64,000 nt of DNA. Source: GCA-002050365 sp038235165 (GTDB lineage: Bacteria > Acidobacteriota > Blastocatellia > Pyrinomonadales > Pyrinomonadaceae). A program made the position numbers and the translations under genes. The stretch covers positions 248,001 to 312,000 of the forward strand of contig JBBSUG010000001.1 of the NCBI GenBank assembly GCA_038235165.1. Reading direction: 5' to 3'. Of the stretch, positions 50,510-60,068 are shown in pieces. Under the pieces are notes generated by a model. The model saw only the letters and a list, made by a program, of their open reading frames with translations, made no database searches and had not been told where the DNA came from. The stretch's first letter is position 1. Every line of letters starts with the position of its first letter.

Positions 50510-51469
50510 TCACATCGGCTGAATTCGCAGCAGATAACTGCATACGGCAATCGGAACACCGGGGGAGACCGAGATGCGCTGACCGACGGGGAGTTCGTAA
50601 TTGTTAATCATCGCCGGATTGCGCCCTTCGTTCAAAAGCGAAAAATTTCCCTGACCGTCATAAATTAAACTCAGGTGACGGCGGCTGATTTCCGGGTCTC
50701 CGGTCAGCGCGACATCCACCGGCTTAGATTTTGAACCGCGTCCGATACTGAGTTCGTTTTGATAAACCGGGATGACGCTTTGCCGAACGCCTTCGCGCCA
50801 AATCTCCAATTTGTAAAATTCCTTGTTGCGCCTCGTTTGAACGTGCGTCAATTCCTCTATCTCGCCGGTTTGATAGCGGGCAGCCTGCGGCACACTCATT
50901 TGCTGAATGGTCGGCGGCAGCTGATGGGAATTGATCGTTTGGTTTTGAACGAAATTTGGCGGCGACAAAACGGGACTGTTTTCAATCGGAAGAAGCGACT
51001 GCGATGGTTTAGGGATGTTTTTCGGTCGCGCCAAAACGCTGGTTTTGTTGCTTGAACTGTCGTCCCAACTGTGCTGAACGCGTACGTCGCCCGGTTCAAG
51101 CGTCCCGTCAACCCGCAGCTCGACGGCGAACGACTGCGTTTCGAGTTTGCGCTTACCGGCGATTTCCTTCGCGCGTTCGGCTAAAATATGATAAAGCCCC
51201 TGTTCCAAACCTTTACGCTTTACGCCCTGCCAGTCTTTATCATCCGGTTCACTCAAAAAAATGATGTACTCGGTCGGAATAATTGTCGTTCCCTGCGGCA
51301 GCGGCACGAGTTCGCGCTGCATCACTTCTTCGACCGCTTTGGCAATTTTGACAATAAATTCCTCCGCCTGACTGCGCGGACTGACCTGCGCGTTGCGGGC
51401 GGCTTCTTCCAAAATACTTTCCGACGATTCGCCGTCAATCCATTTTCTGACTTTATCCAATACGCTCAT
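50510..51469 (-). CDS. FHA-domain protein with FhaA-type N-terminal domain (DUF3662-like)
   Basis: A 319-aa protein from ATG 51469 (MSVLDKVRKWIDGE). Residues 1-140 resemble the DUF3662 N-domain of actinobacterial FhaA: FIVKIAKAVEEVMQREL, IPTEYIIFLSEPDDKDWQGV and LYHILAERAKEIAGKRKL. The middle is a Pro/Gln/Ser-rich linker. The C-terminal FHA domain (about 235-315) has ELSIGRGSKSKPVDVALTGDPEISRRHLSLIYD, with phosphothreonine-binding Arg, Ser and His, then YELPVGQRI. The neighbour upstream (51566) is a Ser/Thr kinase, the expected source of the phospho-partner. A longer frame to 51523 is made of repeat DNA and is not used. Confidence 0.85.
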   Translation of the reverse strand: MSVLDKVRKWIDGESSESILEEAARNAQVSPRSQAEEFIVKIAKAVEEVMQRELVPLPQGTTIIPTEYIIFLSEPDDKDWQGVKRKGLEQGLYHILAERAKEIAGKRKLETQSFAVELRVDGTLEPGDVRVQHSWDDSSSNKTSVLARPKNIPKPSQSLLPIENSPVLSPPNFVQNQTINSHQLPPTIQQMSVPQAARYQTGEIEELTHVQTRRNKEFYKLEIWREGVRQSVIPVYQNELSIGRGSKSKPVDVALTGDPEISRRHLSLIYDGQGNFSLLNEGRNPAMINNYELPVGQRISVSPGVPIAVCSYLLRIQPM

Positions 51470-51473
51470 AATT

Positions 51474-51565
51474 ATTCCAGATTGCAAACTCCAGATTCCA
51501 GATTGCAGATTGCAGATTTGCATTCCGGGATTTCAATTTGGAATTTGGAATCTGGAATCTGGAAT
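51474..51565. repeat. Heptanucleotide repeats, largest tract
   Basis: The tract between the FHA gene start and the kinase stop contains AGATTGC units (51480-51518) and inverted GAATTTG/GAATCTG units (51536-51565). The right end abuts the kinase stop codon. It fills the entire intergenic gap. Confidence 0.85.
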
Positions 51566-53077
51566 CTACTGAACATCAACATATTTGCCGCTCACCCAGC
51601 CGTGCTTGGCGGAAATGGCGGTGTTGGTCGGGTCGCCCTGTTCGATTATATCAACTTCGTACCAATTGTCGCTTGAACCGACAACTTTCAATCGTGAACT
51701 TTTGGTGACGATGCCAACCGGATCATTTTCCGTGTTCGGGGTCGAACGCAGATAAACATCGCCGGTGGCGGTTCCGGTTTGGTTTGCAAAAGGATTTCGG
51801 ATCGTCGGCAAAATAGTGCGTCCGCGCAGATAATTGTGCGTTCCATAGAGAATTCCCGCAAATAAACCGATGAACACGACGAAAATTGCGACACGATGCA
51901 GAAGTTTTCGCGGACGCTGCAGTTCGGGCTGAGCAAACATTTCCGGCTCCCGCACGGGTTCGTGGTCAATGACCGGCGGCTGTCTGACCGGTGGAGCCTG
52001 ATAGCGTTCGTCCAGTTTGACGACCAGCGGCAGACGACCAGCGGCGGATAAATCTTTATCCACTTTGAAATCGTCGGAAGTGTTGAAGCTCGGTCGCTGC
52101 GGCGCGAGCGGCGTGTAGCCTTTCGAAATGTGCGGCTGCGGAACGGTGTGCGGACGCGCCGAAATTGCGGTCAAATCTTCGCCGTTCTCCGCTTCGGCAA
52201 ACTTTTTGATGCCGGATAAATCCCGCCAAAATTCGGTGACGTTCTGCTGGCGGTCGCCCGGATTATTCTGTGTCGCTTTATTCAAAACCTTGATTAATTC
52301 GGTCGCCCACGGTTTACGGCGCAGATCGAGGGGCAGTTCGGTAATCGGCTGATTGGTGAAAAAGCGCGGCGATTCGCAAGTGATTAAGACATAAGCCGAT
52401 TTCGCCAGCGAATAAATATCGGCGGCGGGGGTCAATTCGGTGACGGTCATCGTTCCCGCGTTCCCGGTGAAAAACGGGCTGTGTTCGGGCGGCGCGTACA
52501 TATTCGTTCCGACACGCGTGATCGGCGAATCGGATTGGGAAATTCGAGCCACGCCGAAATCGGCAATTTTCACCGTTTGGCGGTCTTCGGTCAACAGCAG
52601 ATTCTGCGGTTTGATGTCGCGGTGAATCACGCCCATTTTGTGCGCGTGTCCCAAACCGGCGCAGACTTGTTCCAGATAAAATAACGCCTTCGACAGATTC
52701 AAGCTCTTCTCGCGGCACGCCTTCGCCAAATCGCCTCCCGGCAGATATTCCAGCACGAGATAATGAAAAATCGTATTTCGCAGATCACGCGCTGTTCCGT
52801 GTCCGAGCCGGCTGATGACGTTCGGATGCCGCACGCGGTCGAGCGCAATCGCCTCGTTCTGAAAATTTTCAACTAAAGTGCGCTCCAAATCAAGGTCTAA
52901 ATCGTTCTGCATAAAGACATTGAGAGCTTTCACGACGACCAGCGAATGCGGCGACTGCAATGAAGCCAAAGTGTCGCGGGCGATGTAAATTTCGGCATAG
53001 CTTCCGCGCCCCAACAGCGTCTGAATATTATAACGTCCGTCGAGCCGTGTATTATTTAACGAAAGTTCTTTCATCAT
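51566..53077 (-). CDS. Hanks-type Ser/Thr protein kinase with SH3-like C-terminal domain
   Basis: A 503-aa membrane kinase (start ATG, MMKELSLN). Kinase domain residues 15-295: glycine loop LGRGSYAEIYIA (22-33), catalytic Lys50, HRDIKPQN with Asp154, DFG at 173-175, YAPPEHSPF activation end. A Pro-rich juxtamembrane linker of about 90 aa follows, then one transmembrane helix (about 395-415). An extracytoplasmic SH3-type domain (TGDVYLRSTPNTENDPVGIVTKSSRLKVVG, NWYEVDII, GWVSGKYVDV) binds cell wall or protein ligands, in place of PASTA repeats. It sits 97 bases before the FHA gene on the same strand, so the two are probably co-transcribed. Confidence 0.92.
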   Translation of the reverse strand: MMKELSLNNTRLDGRYNIQTLLGRGSYAEIYIARDTLASLQSPHSLVVVKALNVFMQNDLDLDLERTLVENFQNEAIALDRVRHPNVISRLGHGTARDLRNTIFHYLVLEYLPGGDLAKACREKSLNLSKALFYLEQVCAGLGHAHKMGVIHRDIKPQNLLLTEDRQTVKIADFGVARISQSDSPITRVGTNMYAPPEHSPFFTGNAGTMTVTELTPAADIYSLAKSAYVLITCESPRFFTNQPITELPLDLRRKPWATELIKVLNKATQNNPGDRQQNVTEFWRDLSGIKKFAEAENGEDLTAISARPHTVPQPHISKGYTPLAPQRPSFNTSDDFKVDKDLSAAGRLPLVVKLDERYQAPPVRQPPVIDHEPVREPEMFAQPELQRPRKLLHRVAIFVVFIGLFAGILYGTHNYLRGRTILPTIRNPFANQTGTATGDVYLRSTPNTENDPVGIVTKSSRLKVVGSSDNWYEVDIIEQGDPTNTAISAKHGWVSGKYVDVQ

Positions 53078-53168
53078 TAGTCTTTAAGAAGGAGAAAGTG
53101 AAAAACGCCGCCATTACATTAAACCTTACGTTGATTATAAATTCAAAGTTCGTGAAAACATAACGCAT

Positions 53169-53209
53169 AAAAAATCGTCCGCGTCATCAAATAACGGGGA
53201 CGATTTTTT
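53169..53209 (-). terminator. Hairpin terminator of the pilin operon
   Basis: AAAAAATCGTCC (53169-53180) pairs with GGACGATTTTTT (53198-53209). It lies just behind the last gene of the minus-strand minor-pilin operon, which ends at 53232. Confidence 0.8.
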
Positions 53210-53231
53210 GTCGCTTGAAAGTTAAAGTTTC

Positions 53232-56231
53232 TTACTCGTTTGTGCGCTGAAAACCGGTAATTTGAACATATTGGAAAAACGGTGTTCCGGGCGGCAATCG
53301 TGTTGCGTCGAGAAACGTATTGTCAAAAACCCAGTTACGAATGGGTGGATTATATACCGTGTTACAGCATTTAAATGCTCCGTTTGCATTGTGTGAATTG
53401 AAAAGATTGATTAGCGAACCGGAGTAGTTCAAATTAGTTTTGAATGCACCACTGGCTGCCGGATCAGTCCACCGTTCTAAAAATCTTTTGAAATTGTGAA
53501 CCCCGCCGTTCATTTGCGGCGAAATTCCGCCCTGATTCGGGTTGGCTTCCTTGGAAGCAATAGTATCACCCGAAATCATCGCAAACCGAACGGTCGTGTC
53601 AGTCGCCAGCCGTTTTGTCAAATCATACGGATAAGCAAAACTTTCCGCGTCGTTCCACGCGTTTGAAAGAATAGTTACTCCGTCCGCTACAATTGAAGCC
53701 GGAATATGTGTCGGCGTATTGAAAGGCTGGTAGTCACTGTAGGGAGTATTTCCGGTTGAAGGAACGCCTGCTACGCCGGTTGCATTATAATTCCCCTTAA
53801 TGTAAACGCCGTTTTCAGATGCGACCGTGAAACCTTTAGTATTAGCAGGGATCGCAGCATCGTAAATGCCTGGCAGCGTTGTGCCATTGATTAACCTCAC
53901 TCCGCGCCGGTAGTATTTGAGGTCACTCACTGCTGCCGCGTCTGAGAAGATGTCATCGCCGTAATTAACGGGAGCCTCACCGTTGCCGCTGTTAAAATCA
54001 AGAATTCCGTTACCGTTGACATCCTCTCCAATTTCGAGGATTCCGTCGCACCCGTAATACCTGCCGTTTGAACTATTATAGTTATAACCGTAGATGTCTT
54101 CCATGTCATATTCGCCGTCGAAATCAACATCACCACGCCGGTCAGAAACATAGAACACCCAGCCGCCGTTACTGGGGATATCGGTATTTTTCAACCCGAC
54201 ATTGCCATTGCTTTGGGCAAAAGGCGTGTCGGTTGGAAACATTCCGTTGAAGTCACCTCTCAAAAAGCGACGCAGATTGGCAATATCAAGATCAACCACA
54301 CTCATCGCGCCATTTTTGGTTACTTTGTTGTTAAGATAAAGCGAGGTGCTGTTCAAATCATAAAAAGTGCCTTCTCGCGTATCAAACAGTTCAATTGGAA
54401 ACGGAACGACAGCCTTATCGGAAGATCCGCCGTTGACAGCAGCCCGCTTCATATGAGCGTATCTTTCCCTGTCAATTGAGTTCGGATCAATATTCTCCCC
54501 CGTGCAGCCTGATGCACAACCAGTAGAAACTTTGCTGTCATTAACTCCGCTGTAACGAACCACGGCGTTGAAACCTCCCGATGAAGAGTAATAATTTAAG
54601 TAATTACTGCTGCCGCCGATAATTTCGGGTCCCGGGATGACAAACCTTTGCATTTTGATGATAGAGCGGCTGTCCACTCCGGTAGAAGGTGTCTGGGCAG
54701 TAGTTTGTAGAAGATTGCGACTGGATGAATCGGTTCTATTATCCGGCGCACTTTGATCGGAATAACTGCTAATATTAACAAGTGACGCTATGGCTTGTTC
54801 CGTCATACCCAGACTTAGAAAATCCTGTGTTATATCTCTTGTAATAATCGCGCCGTTTGTCGGGTCGGTACGAACGGTTTCAACCTTTATCCAGACTTCG
54901 CGTCCGGTATATAGACGTTCACCGTTGACACGCGTCGCTGTGTAGATTCCGCCGCCGCTGTTTAATTTCATATCTTTCGGCTGATAGCCGCGGGCAATGG
55001 AAGTAGTTATGTCGCCCGTTCCGTCAGCCAGTCCGTCGAGACGCACTCCGCAAACTCCCGTTATGGCAGCCGTGCCAGTGCCGGAAGCGCAACCGGGCAG
55101 TTTCGCTTTGCTGTCGGCGAGACTGACGCGAATTCCGGTTTTATTGGCATAGCGTTCGGCTCTTAAAATATCGTTGTCAACATCATTTATAGAGTTCGTG
55201 ACGGGGACGAGATTTCCGCTTGCGTTTTTAAACAAATCGCCGCCACTGCTGTCGGCAACTTTTTTTCCGCGTTTAATCAACTCTATCAAGTCTGTATCGG
55301 TTCCGATTTTGACCGGAAGTTTTAGCTCCGTATTCGGACCTGTGGTCTGCAAATTGCCGTCGAAAACCGAACTATCCGATGCCCAGTTAGGATTGAGCTT
55401 GCTGGGCGGCATATCGGGTTTTGACGCAAAAATATTATCAGCAGCACCCGACGTAGTATTAAGAACACTTGCTTTATCAGGGAAGAGCTGTTTGTTAGCC
55501 GCCGAAGCGTTTTTGATAAATGATTGATTCTTGCCGCTGTCTCCAGTGTAGCCGTTGCGCCAACTTTGTGTGATAACCTGACCGACTGCCGTCACGCGCG
55601 AATCGAAGTAAACTCCATCGTCGCCCGGTGACAGGAAAAAATTTCCGTTGGTGTGAACTCGTCCGCCAAAACCAAAACGGGGCGGACGGTAAAGTTCCAA
55701 ATCATCATCATAGAAAATACCAAACTGAAAAATGGGAATGCGATTGTTTAGTAAGTTACGTGTCAATTCGGCTTGCACACCGGATGAATTGGTTGCCGTT
55801 GCCCGCAAACGCCAATTGTCTCTAATGGCGTATAACCCGGCAAACGGTCCGCCGGGAAGAACGACCGTCTTGCTGAGGGATGTTTTGTCAAGTTCCTGTT
55901 TGAATGTGTATTGAGATGAATCTAAACCCGGAACTAATGCCGTCTTAACTTTACTTATATCGTCATCACTCGGATTGATTTTTGTCTCAAAAATTTTATT
56001 GAAATTTCTGGTCATCACCTCCAAACTGCCTTGCGCGGCGTAGAATGTGCGTCCATCCGCCGTTTCATTACCGATGGCGGCAGCTTCGGTTGCCGATCTG
56101 GTTAGAGCCAGAGCGACAAAGACGCTGATCAAAGCTAAAATCAGCACTGCAATAACTAAAGCCGAACCGCGCTGATTCGCATCATCCGCAATTTTTTTGA
56201 AACCATCCTGCGTAAAATCTGACGTATTCAT
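53232..56231 (-). CDS. PilX-like type IV pilus minor pilin/assembly protein, very large
   Basis: A 999-aa protein. The N-terminus has the PilX pattern QRGSALVIAVLILALISVFVALALTRSATEAAAIGN, a short charged leader followed by a membrane helix without the usual Glu at position 5. It has repeated Ser/Asn/Gly-rich stretches and no recognisable repeat domains, and contains DRRGDVDFDGEYDMED, a possible Ca-binding motif. Typical PilX is about 200 aa; this is five times longer, so it may carry an adhesin or PilY1-like role on the extended part. It follows pilW after a 18-base gap in a four-gene minus-strand operon. Confidence 0.75.
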   Translation of the reverse strand: MNTSDFTQDGFKKIADDANQRGSALVIAVLILALISVFVALALTRSATEAAAIGNETADGRTFYAAQGSLEVMTRNFNKIFETKINPSDDDISKVKTALVPGLDSSQYTFKQELDKTSLSKTVVLPGGPFAGLYAIRDNWRLRATATNSSGVQAELTRNLLNNRIPIFQFGIFYDDDLELYRPPRFGFGGRVHTNGNFFLSPGDDGVYFDSRVTAVGQVITQSWRNGYTGDSGKNQSFIKNASAANKQLFPDKASVLNTTSGAADNIFASKPDMPPSKLNPNWASDSSVFDGNLQTTGPNTELKLPVKIGTDTDLIELIKRGKKVADSSGGDLFKNASGNLVPVTNSINDVDNDILRAERYANKTGIRVSLADSKAKLPGCASGTGTAAITGVCGVRLDGLADGTGDITTSIARGYQPKDMKLNSGGGIYTATRVNGERLYTGREVWIKVETVRTDPTNGAIITRDITQDFLSLGMTEQAIASLVNISSYSDQSAPDNRTDSSSRNLLQTTAQTPSTGVDSRSIIKMQRFVIPGPEIIGGSSNYLNYYSSSGGFNAVVRYSGVNDSKVSTGCASGCTGENIDPNSIDRERYAHMKRAAVNGGSSDKAVVPFPIELFDTREGTFYDLNSTSLYLNNKVTKNGAMSVVDLDIANLRRFLRGDFNGMFPTDTPFAQSNGNVGLKNTDIPSNGGWVFYVSDRRGDVDFDGEYDMEDIYGYNYNSSNGRYYGCDGILEIGEDVNGNGILDFNSGNGEAPVNYGDDIFSDAAAVSDLKYYRRGVRLINGTTLPGIYDAAIPANTKGFTVASENGVYIKGNYNATGVAGVPSTGNTPYSDYQPFNTPTHIPASIVADGVTILSNAWNDAESFAYPYDLTKRLATDTTVRFAMISGDTIASKEANPNQGGISPQMNGGVHNFKRFLERWTDPAASGAFKTNLNYSGSLINLFNSHNANGAFKCCNTVYNPPIRNWVFDNTFLDATRLPPGTPFFQYVQITGFQRTNE

Positions 56232-56249
56232 ATTTGTTTCACTATTTCC

Positions 56250-57341
56250 CTAGCTTGCGTCGTATCCTAAATTTCGTGTGCTGAAAGTCGAAGTCATATT
56301 AACCCGGTACGGTTGTCCGGCAGGGTTTAACTCACTTCCTTTAACAGAAATCGTATATCTTATTTGACGCACTTTCGCCAAATTTGCCTGCACATCATCC
56401 GCGTCACCGGCAATTCCGTTTGCTCCCGCGCTGGGATTGTCAGTGACGGTTCCAGTATCCAAAACATATTTAATTTGAAAGTCTTCGACACCGTAAACTA
56501 TCGGTTCGTCAACCCAATTTTGCGGCGGATTGGCACCGACCGGCGTTACGTTTGCGTATTCTCTGCGTGTCAGCGTCCCGTCAGCGGCGACATAGTAAGT
56601 TACCATTCTGACCCTTTGCATACTGGCGGGGGCTGTGATGCCGCGCAAAGGACCTGACGTTCCGGTTTGGTTGAATCCAAGAACATCACCGTTAGAAAAC
56701 TGAACTATATTCGTTCCGCTCAGCGCCGTTACAACGCCGAGAGCCGAGCCGGTATTCCCGGTGATGATAAAGATGTCATTTTTATTACAGGAGGCATTAC
56801 TACCGGAGATCGGGATGATTTCATCAATACCGCCGCTGCTGGTTGTCGCGGCATTAATATTCAAAGGCAGTGAAACCTCACTGCCGGCAGTTCCGGTCAA
56901 GTTGAAACTAGAATCTTTGAAAAGGAATGTAACTTGATCCGTCTTAATATTGGAAGCGTTGTTAAAAGTATTCAGCGTAATATCATTTCCGGCAATAATC
57001 GGCGGCACGGTGTCGCGGGAATTGTCAAAATCATTGGGTATGCCGAGCAGTGCCGAAACTTTGTTGTCGGGTAACACTACAGTATTCTTCAACGGATATC
57101 CGAATCCTGCATTGTATGTGTCGCGCCCGATCATATTCAGAGCAACGCGAACATTTTTGTTAAGCTGCACTTGTTGATTGACGAGAGTGCGGCTGCGCTG
57201 GGCAATTTGCAACACCCCGTAAATTGCCGCCGTCACGATTAAAAAAACTATCATTGCAATGATCAGTTCAAGCAAAGAGAATCCTCTTTCACTATTGCGG
57301 CTGGCTCGTTCAGCTTCGGGCAAACTTATATTTTCTTGCAT
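56250..57341 (-). CDS. PilW-like prepilin-type protein
   Basis: A 363-aa prepilin. The processing site is SERGFSLLELIIAMIVFLIVTAAIYGVLQIAQRSRTLVN: cleavage after Gly, Phe1, Glu5, with hydrophobic helix. The N-terminal 20 residues (MQENISLPEAERASRNSERG) form an unusually long leader. The C-terminal part is beta-rich (NASCNKNDIFIITGNTGSALGVV, RVRMVTYYVAADGTLTRREYANVTPVG) with two or three Cys. As a minor pilin it is assembled into the pilus initiation complex with PilV, PilX and FimT/FimU-type proteins encoded beside it. Confidence 0.82.
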   Translation of the reverse strand: MQENISLPEAERASRNSERGFSLLELIIAMIVFLIVTAAIYGVLQIAQRSRTLVNQQVQLNKNVRVALNMIGRDTYNAGFGYPLKNTVVLPDNKVSALLGIPNDFDNSRDTVPPIIAGNDITLNTFNNASNIKTDQVTFLFKDSSFNLTGTAGSEVSLPLNINAATTSSGGIDEIIPISGSNASCNKNDIFIITGNTGSALGVVTALSGTNIVQFSNGDVLGFNQTGTSGPLRGITAPASMQRVRMVTYYVAADGTLTRREYANVTPVGANPPQNWVDEPIVYGVEDFQIKYVLDTGTVTDNPSAGANGIAGDADDVQANLAKVRQIRYTISVKGSELNPAGQPYRVNMTSTFSTRNLGYDAS

Positions 57342-57356
57342 AAATTTTTTCGATCG

Positions 57357-57893
57357 TTAATAGCTGCTTAAAACTGTGGCAAGGACTTCTTGTCTTTTGA
57401 TGGCACCGACGAAGTAAGTAACCGTCACCTGCACTGACCGAATTTTGATTGGCAGTGTGCCAATCGGATTGCAGTTATACGAAGGTCTATCCGGATCACA
57501 TACATCAGTAATTACTATGCGGCGTTGAAGACCCGGAACGACGGTGCCGGTATCATCGGCGGTACCGATAATTTGATCCGGTCCGGCATCTGTTCTGACC
57601 GATTGAAAACCGGTCGGAAAAATGCCCTGCGGAACGGGACAAGGACTGCCAGTGCAAATGTTGCCGACGCTGTTCCATCCTAACCGAGACGGATCGGTGG
57701 TTTCCTTAACCGACATAATTGATTCCATTGTCGAAGTAGCAATTTGCTTGGCGTTCAACTGATATTCCTGTCCCTTGGTTTGAAAAACAGAGCCGGTGAT
57801 GGCAGACAAAAGGGCTAAAATCCCGACTAGTAATATAACTACCGCGACCATCACGTCAATGTATGTAAATCCGGCTTCGTCATTAACTTTCAT
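57357..57893 (-). CDS. PilV-like type IV pilus modification/minor pilin
   Basis: A 178-aa prepilin. The site MKVNDEAGFTYIDVMVAVVILLVGILALLSAITGSVF is short-leader and hydrophobic; position 5 is Asp (FTYID) where Glu is the rule. C-terminal half has Cys residues (NICTGSPCP, VCDPDRPSYNCNPIG). 15-base gap to pilW. It is one of four linked minor pilins. Confidence 0.78.
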   Translation of the reverse strand: MKVNDEAGFTYIDVMVAVVILLVGILALLSAITGSVFQTKGQEYQLNAKQIATSTMESIMSVKETTDPSRLGWNSVGNICTGSPCPVPQGIFPTGFQSVRTDAGPDQIIGTADDTGTVVPGLQRRIVITDVCDPDRPSYNCNPIGTLPIKIRSVQVTVTYFVGAIKRQEVLATVLSSY

Positions 57894-57995
57894 ATTTATT
57901 TTTTCGACTGACTTATAAAACTTAATTCGGTAAAAATACCGTAATCATATGCCAAACTATCGGCACTGACATTTCCTCTGCAAATCGAAATCGCC

Positions 57996-58679
57996 TCAGA
58001 ATGGCTTGAATGCCGTTCCGTCATATTTCCAGTATCTGACTGCGCCGGTGCCGCCAAACATTGTAATTGCTCTTACTTCTTTGCTGTTTCGAGGATTAGT
58101 GCTTCCAGCGACGAGCGGCGCCCAAACGAAGATAGTCGCGCTAACGAGACTTCCATCTTTTTTCACTACGGAACCGTCGCTTTTGAATCTGGCTGCCCAC
58201 ACGTTATGACCCGTAACCGTAATATTTCCGCTCTTGTGTCCGATAGTATCGGCGGCGAATGCGGCAACGCTGTAATTGGGCGGACTTGGGTTGGAGATTC
58301 CCGTCGGTGCAATATCCATTCTTATTTCTCTGACTGCCTCAAGCGGTATTGCCTTGATTTCCTTGTGAACTGTCGGACTAACGCTCGTATCTTCGTCAAT
58401 AATCAGCATCTTATTGTCTGTCAGATCAATCTCAAAACGCATAGTTCTACGTCTGGTTAGCGCAAGTTGATTTGTTTCACGCATCAAATCCATCACTTTT
58501 AGCGATTGATCTTCCGACTTATATAATTTCGTGTAGTTGTAAATATAGGGAATTGAAATCGCGCTCAGAATTGCAATGATAATCAGCACGATGATAATTT
58601 CCGGCAGCGAAAACCCTTTCATCCCGTTTCGCCGTCCCGCGTCATCAGGAGTGTTTCGGTTATTGATGGTTGTATTCAT
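57996..58679 (-). CDS. GspH/FimT-family prepilin
   Basis: A 227-aa protein from ATG 58679 (MNTTINNRNTPDDAGRRNG); the frame extends to 58784 without support. Processing site NGMKGFSLPEIIIVLIIIAILSAISIPYIYNYTK keeps Glu5. GspH/FimT features: a central MRETNQLALTRRRTMRFEID segment, then beta strands ending in ITMFGGTGAVRYWKYDGTAFKPF. It is the first gene of the operon fimT-pilV-pilW-pilX. The long intergenic region upstream (58680-59080) should contain its promoter. Confidence 0.82.
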   Translation of the reverse strand: MNTTINNRNTPDDAGRRNGMKGFSLPEIIIVLIIIAILSAISIPYIYNYTKLYKSEDQSLKVMDLMRETNQLALTRRRTMRFEIDLTDNKMLIIDEDTSVSPTVHKEIKAIPLEAVREIRMDIAPTGISNPSPPNYSVAAFAADTIGHKSGNITVTGHNVWAARFKSDGSVVKKDGSLVSATIFVWAPLVAGSTNPRNSKEVRAITMFGGTGAVRYWKYDGTAFKPF

Positions 58680-59080
58680 TATAATTTTCGCGCCTCGAAG
58701 CAAACTGCCGCCGTGTTGATATGATTTTTTAGATAATGTAATTTGGGCAAACCGCTCGCCGGCTTGAAGCGCACGGGTAATCAAGCGTTGGTACGCGGCG
58801 TTCTAAAAGCACCTTGTTTTATGGGGTGTGTTATACCTCTGGAATTAATTACCAAAAAAAAAGACCGACCAGTCATTTTGACAGAACTGAAAATTTGAAC
58901 CTTTCATTCTGGCAAAGGCAGTTAAAGATATAACATTAATTAAAACGATTTGCAACATCTTTTTCGATTGTTAAACATTAAATTTTGTCAATCAATAAAA
59001 GTTTTACAAATAACTGGGTTTGCGGCTAAAATGGTAAAGAATTTTGATAACATCTAACTTCTTTTCGTTTAAGCCATAAA
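58680..59080. promoter_or_regulatory. Divergent regulatory region between the pilin and FHA/PBP/RodA operons
   Basis: On the plus strand TTACAA (59004-59009), 17 bases, TAAAAT (59027-59032) forms a promoter for the FHA operon. TTGACA at 58877-58882 lies on the same strand without a clear -10. No gene or repeat is visible in the 400 bases. Confidence 0.45.
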
Positions 59081-60067
59081 ATGACCGATAAAATTTCAAC
59101 TTCGACTAAAAAGCCGGTGTCGCCCGATTGGTTCGTACGCGGCATTTTGACCCGGCTCGGCGAAACATTTGATCGTTTGACGGGCAGGAATTGGCAGCCG
59201 TCGAGCAGTTTGGCAACCAGCGAATTGATCGAAAAATTAAAAAAACTCTTAGACGCGGAAGTTAAAGACGAGGGGGCGAAAGGGAAGTTCGTGCCGCACA
59301 ATATCAAACTTTTAATGCAGTGGGATAAGTTTTCGACTGATGCGGAAAGCGCATTGAAAAAACTCGAATACGAATTGCTGACAGCGGCGGTTGACCACAT
59401 CAATGACCGGCGGTATCACACTTTTGCGCCGTTAAAGTTGGAAATAAAGCCCGATTATTTTACCGCCGGAGTCAAACTGCTGACGAGTTTCGACACTTTC
59501 GCTGATGAAGCCGGACGCGAAGCCGCCGTTAATGTAACCGTTCCCGATTTGAAGAACGTCATTCTCAATCCGGTCGAAGAAAAACCAGCCGAACCCGAAA
59601 AGCAAATTTTCACAGCACAGTTCACGGCGGGCGACAGTTTGAACAAAGTTAAGTTGACTTTTGCGTCGAAAGAACGAAAAAGCATCGGGCGAACGAAGGA
59701 AAACGATTTGGTGATTGACGATGCGAGCATTTCAAAAATCCACGCCGCCTTCGTTTTAAATTCCGACGGGCAATTGATGGTCGCCGACACGGGTTCGACT
59801 AACGGAACATTTATCAACGGCGAGCGTATCGCTTACGGCAAAGCATTTGTCATTAAAAACGGCGATAAGCTGCAATTCGGCACGGTCGCCGTCGCTCTCG
59901 AACATATCGTGGGCGAAGCGGAAAATTCGACGATGACGGAGGAATTTTCCGCTCAAAAAGATTATGTGAATTTCGACCAAACGCTTTTTGTCAGCGAAAA
60001 TCTGGCGGCGAAAGACGATATGGAAGCCGCGAAACAAACAAATGTGACGAATGCGGACGGGAATTGA
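59081..60067 (+). CDS. FHA-domain protein with DUF3662-like N-domain
   Basis: A 328-aa cytoplasmic protein. The N-terminal half resembles the FhaA type (SELIEKLKKLLDAEVKDEGAKGKFVPHNIKLLM, AESALKKLEYELLTAAVDHINDRRYHTFAPLKLEIKPDYFTAGV). The FHA domain is near 205-295: SKERKSIGRTKENDLVIDDASISKIHAAFVLN, with Gly-Arg, Ser and His of the phosphothreonine site, and DTGSTNGTFINGERI. The acidic, Asn-rich tail follows. The stop is 1 base before the pbp start, so translation of the two is coupled. Its likely partner is the Ser/Thr kinase at 51.6 kb. Confidence 0.85.
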   Translation: MTDKISTSTKKPVSPDWFVRGILTRLGETFDRLTGRNWQPSSSLATSELIEKLKKLLDAEVKDEGAKGKFVPHNIKLLMQWDKFSTDAESALKKLEYELLTAAVDHINDRRYHTFAPLKLEIKPDYFTAGVKLLTSFDTFADEAGREAAVNVTVPDLKNVILNPVEEKPAEPEKQIFTAQFTAGDSLNKVKLTFASKERKSIGRTKENDLVIDDASISKIHAAFVLNSDGQLMVADTGSTNGTFINGERIAYGKAFVIKNGDKLQFGTVAVALEHIVGEAENSTMTEEFSAQKDYVNFDQTLFVSENLAAKDDMEAAKQTNVTNADGN

Positions 60068-60068
60068 A

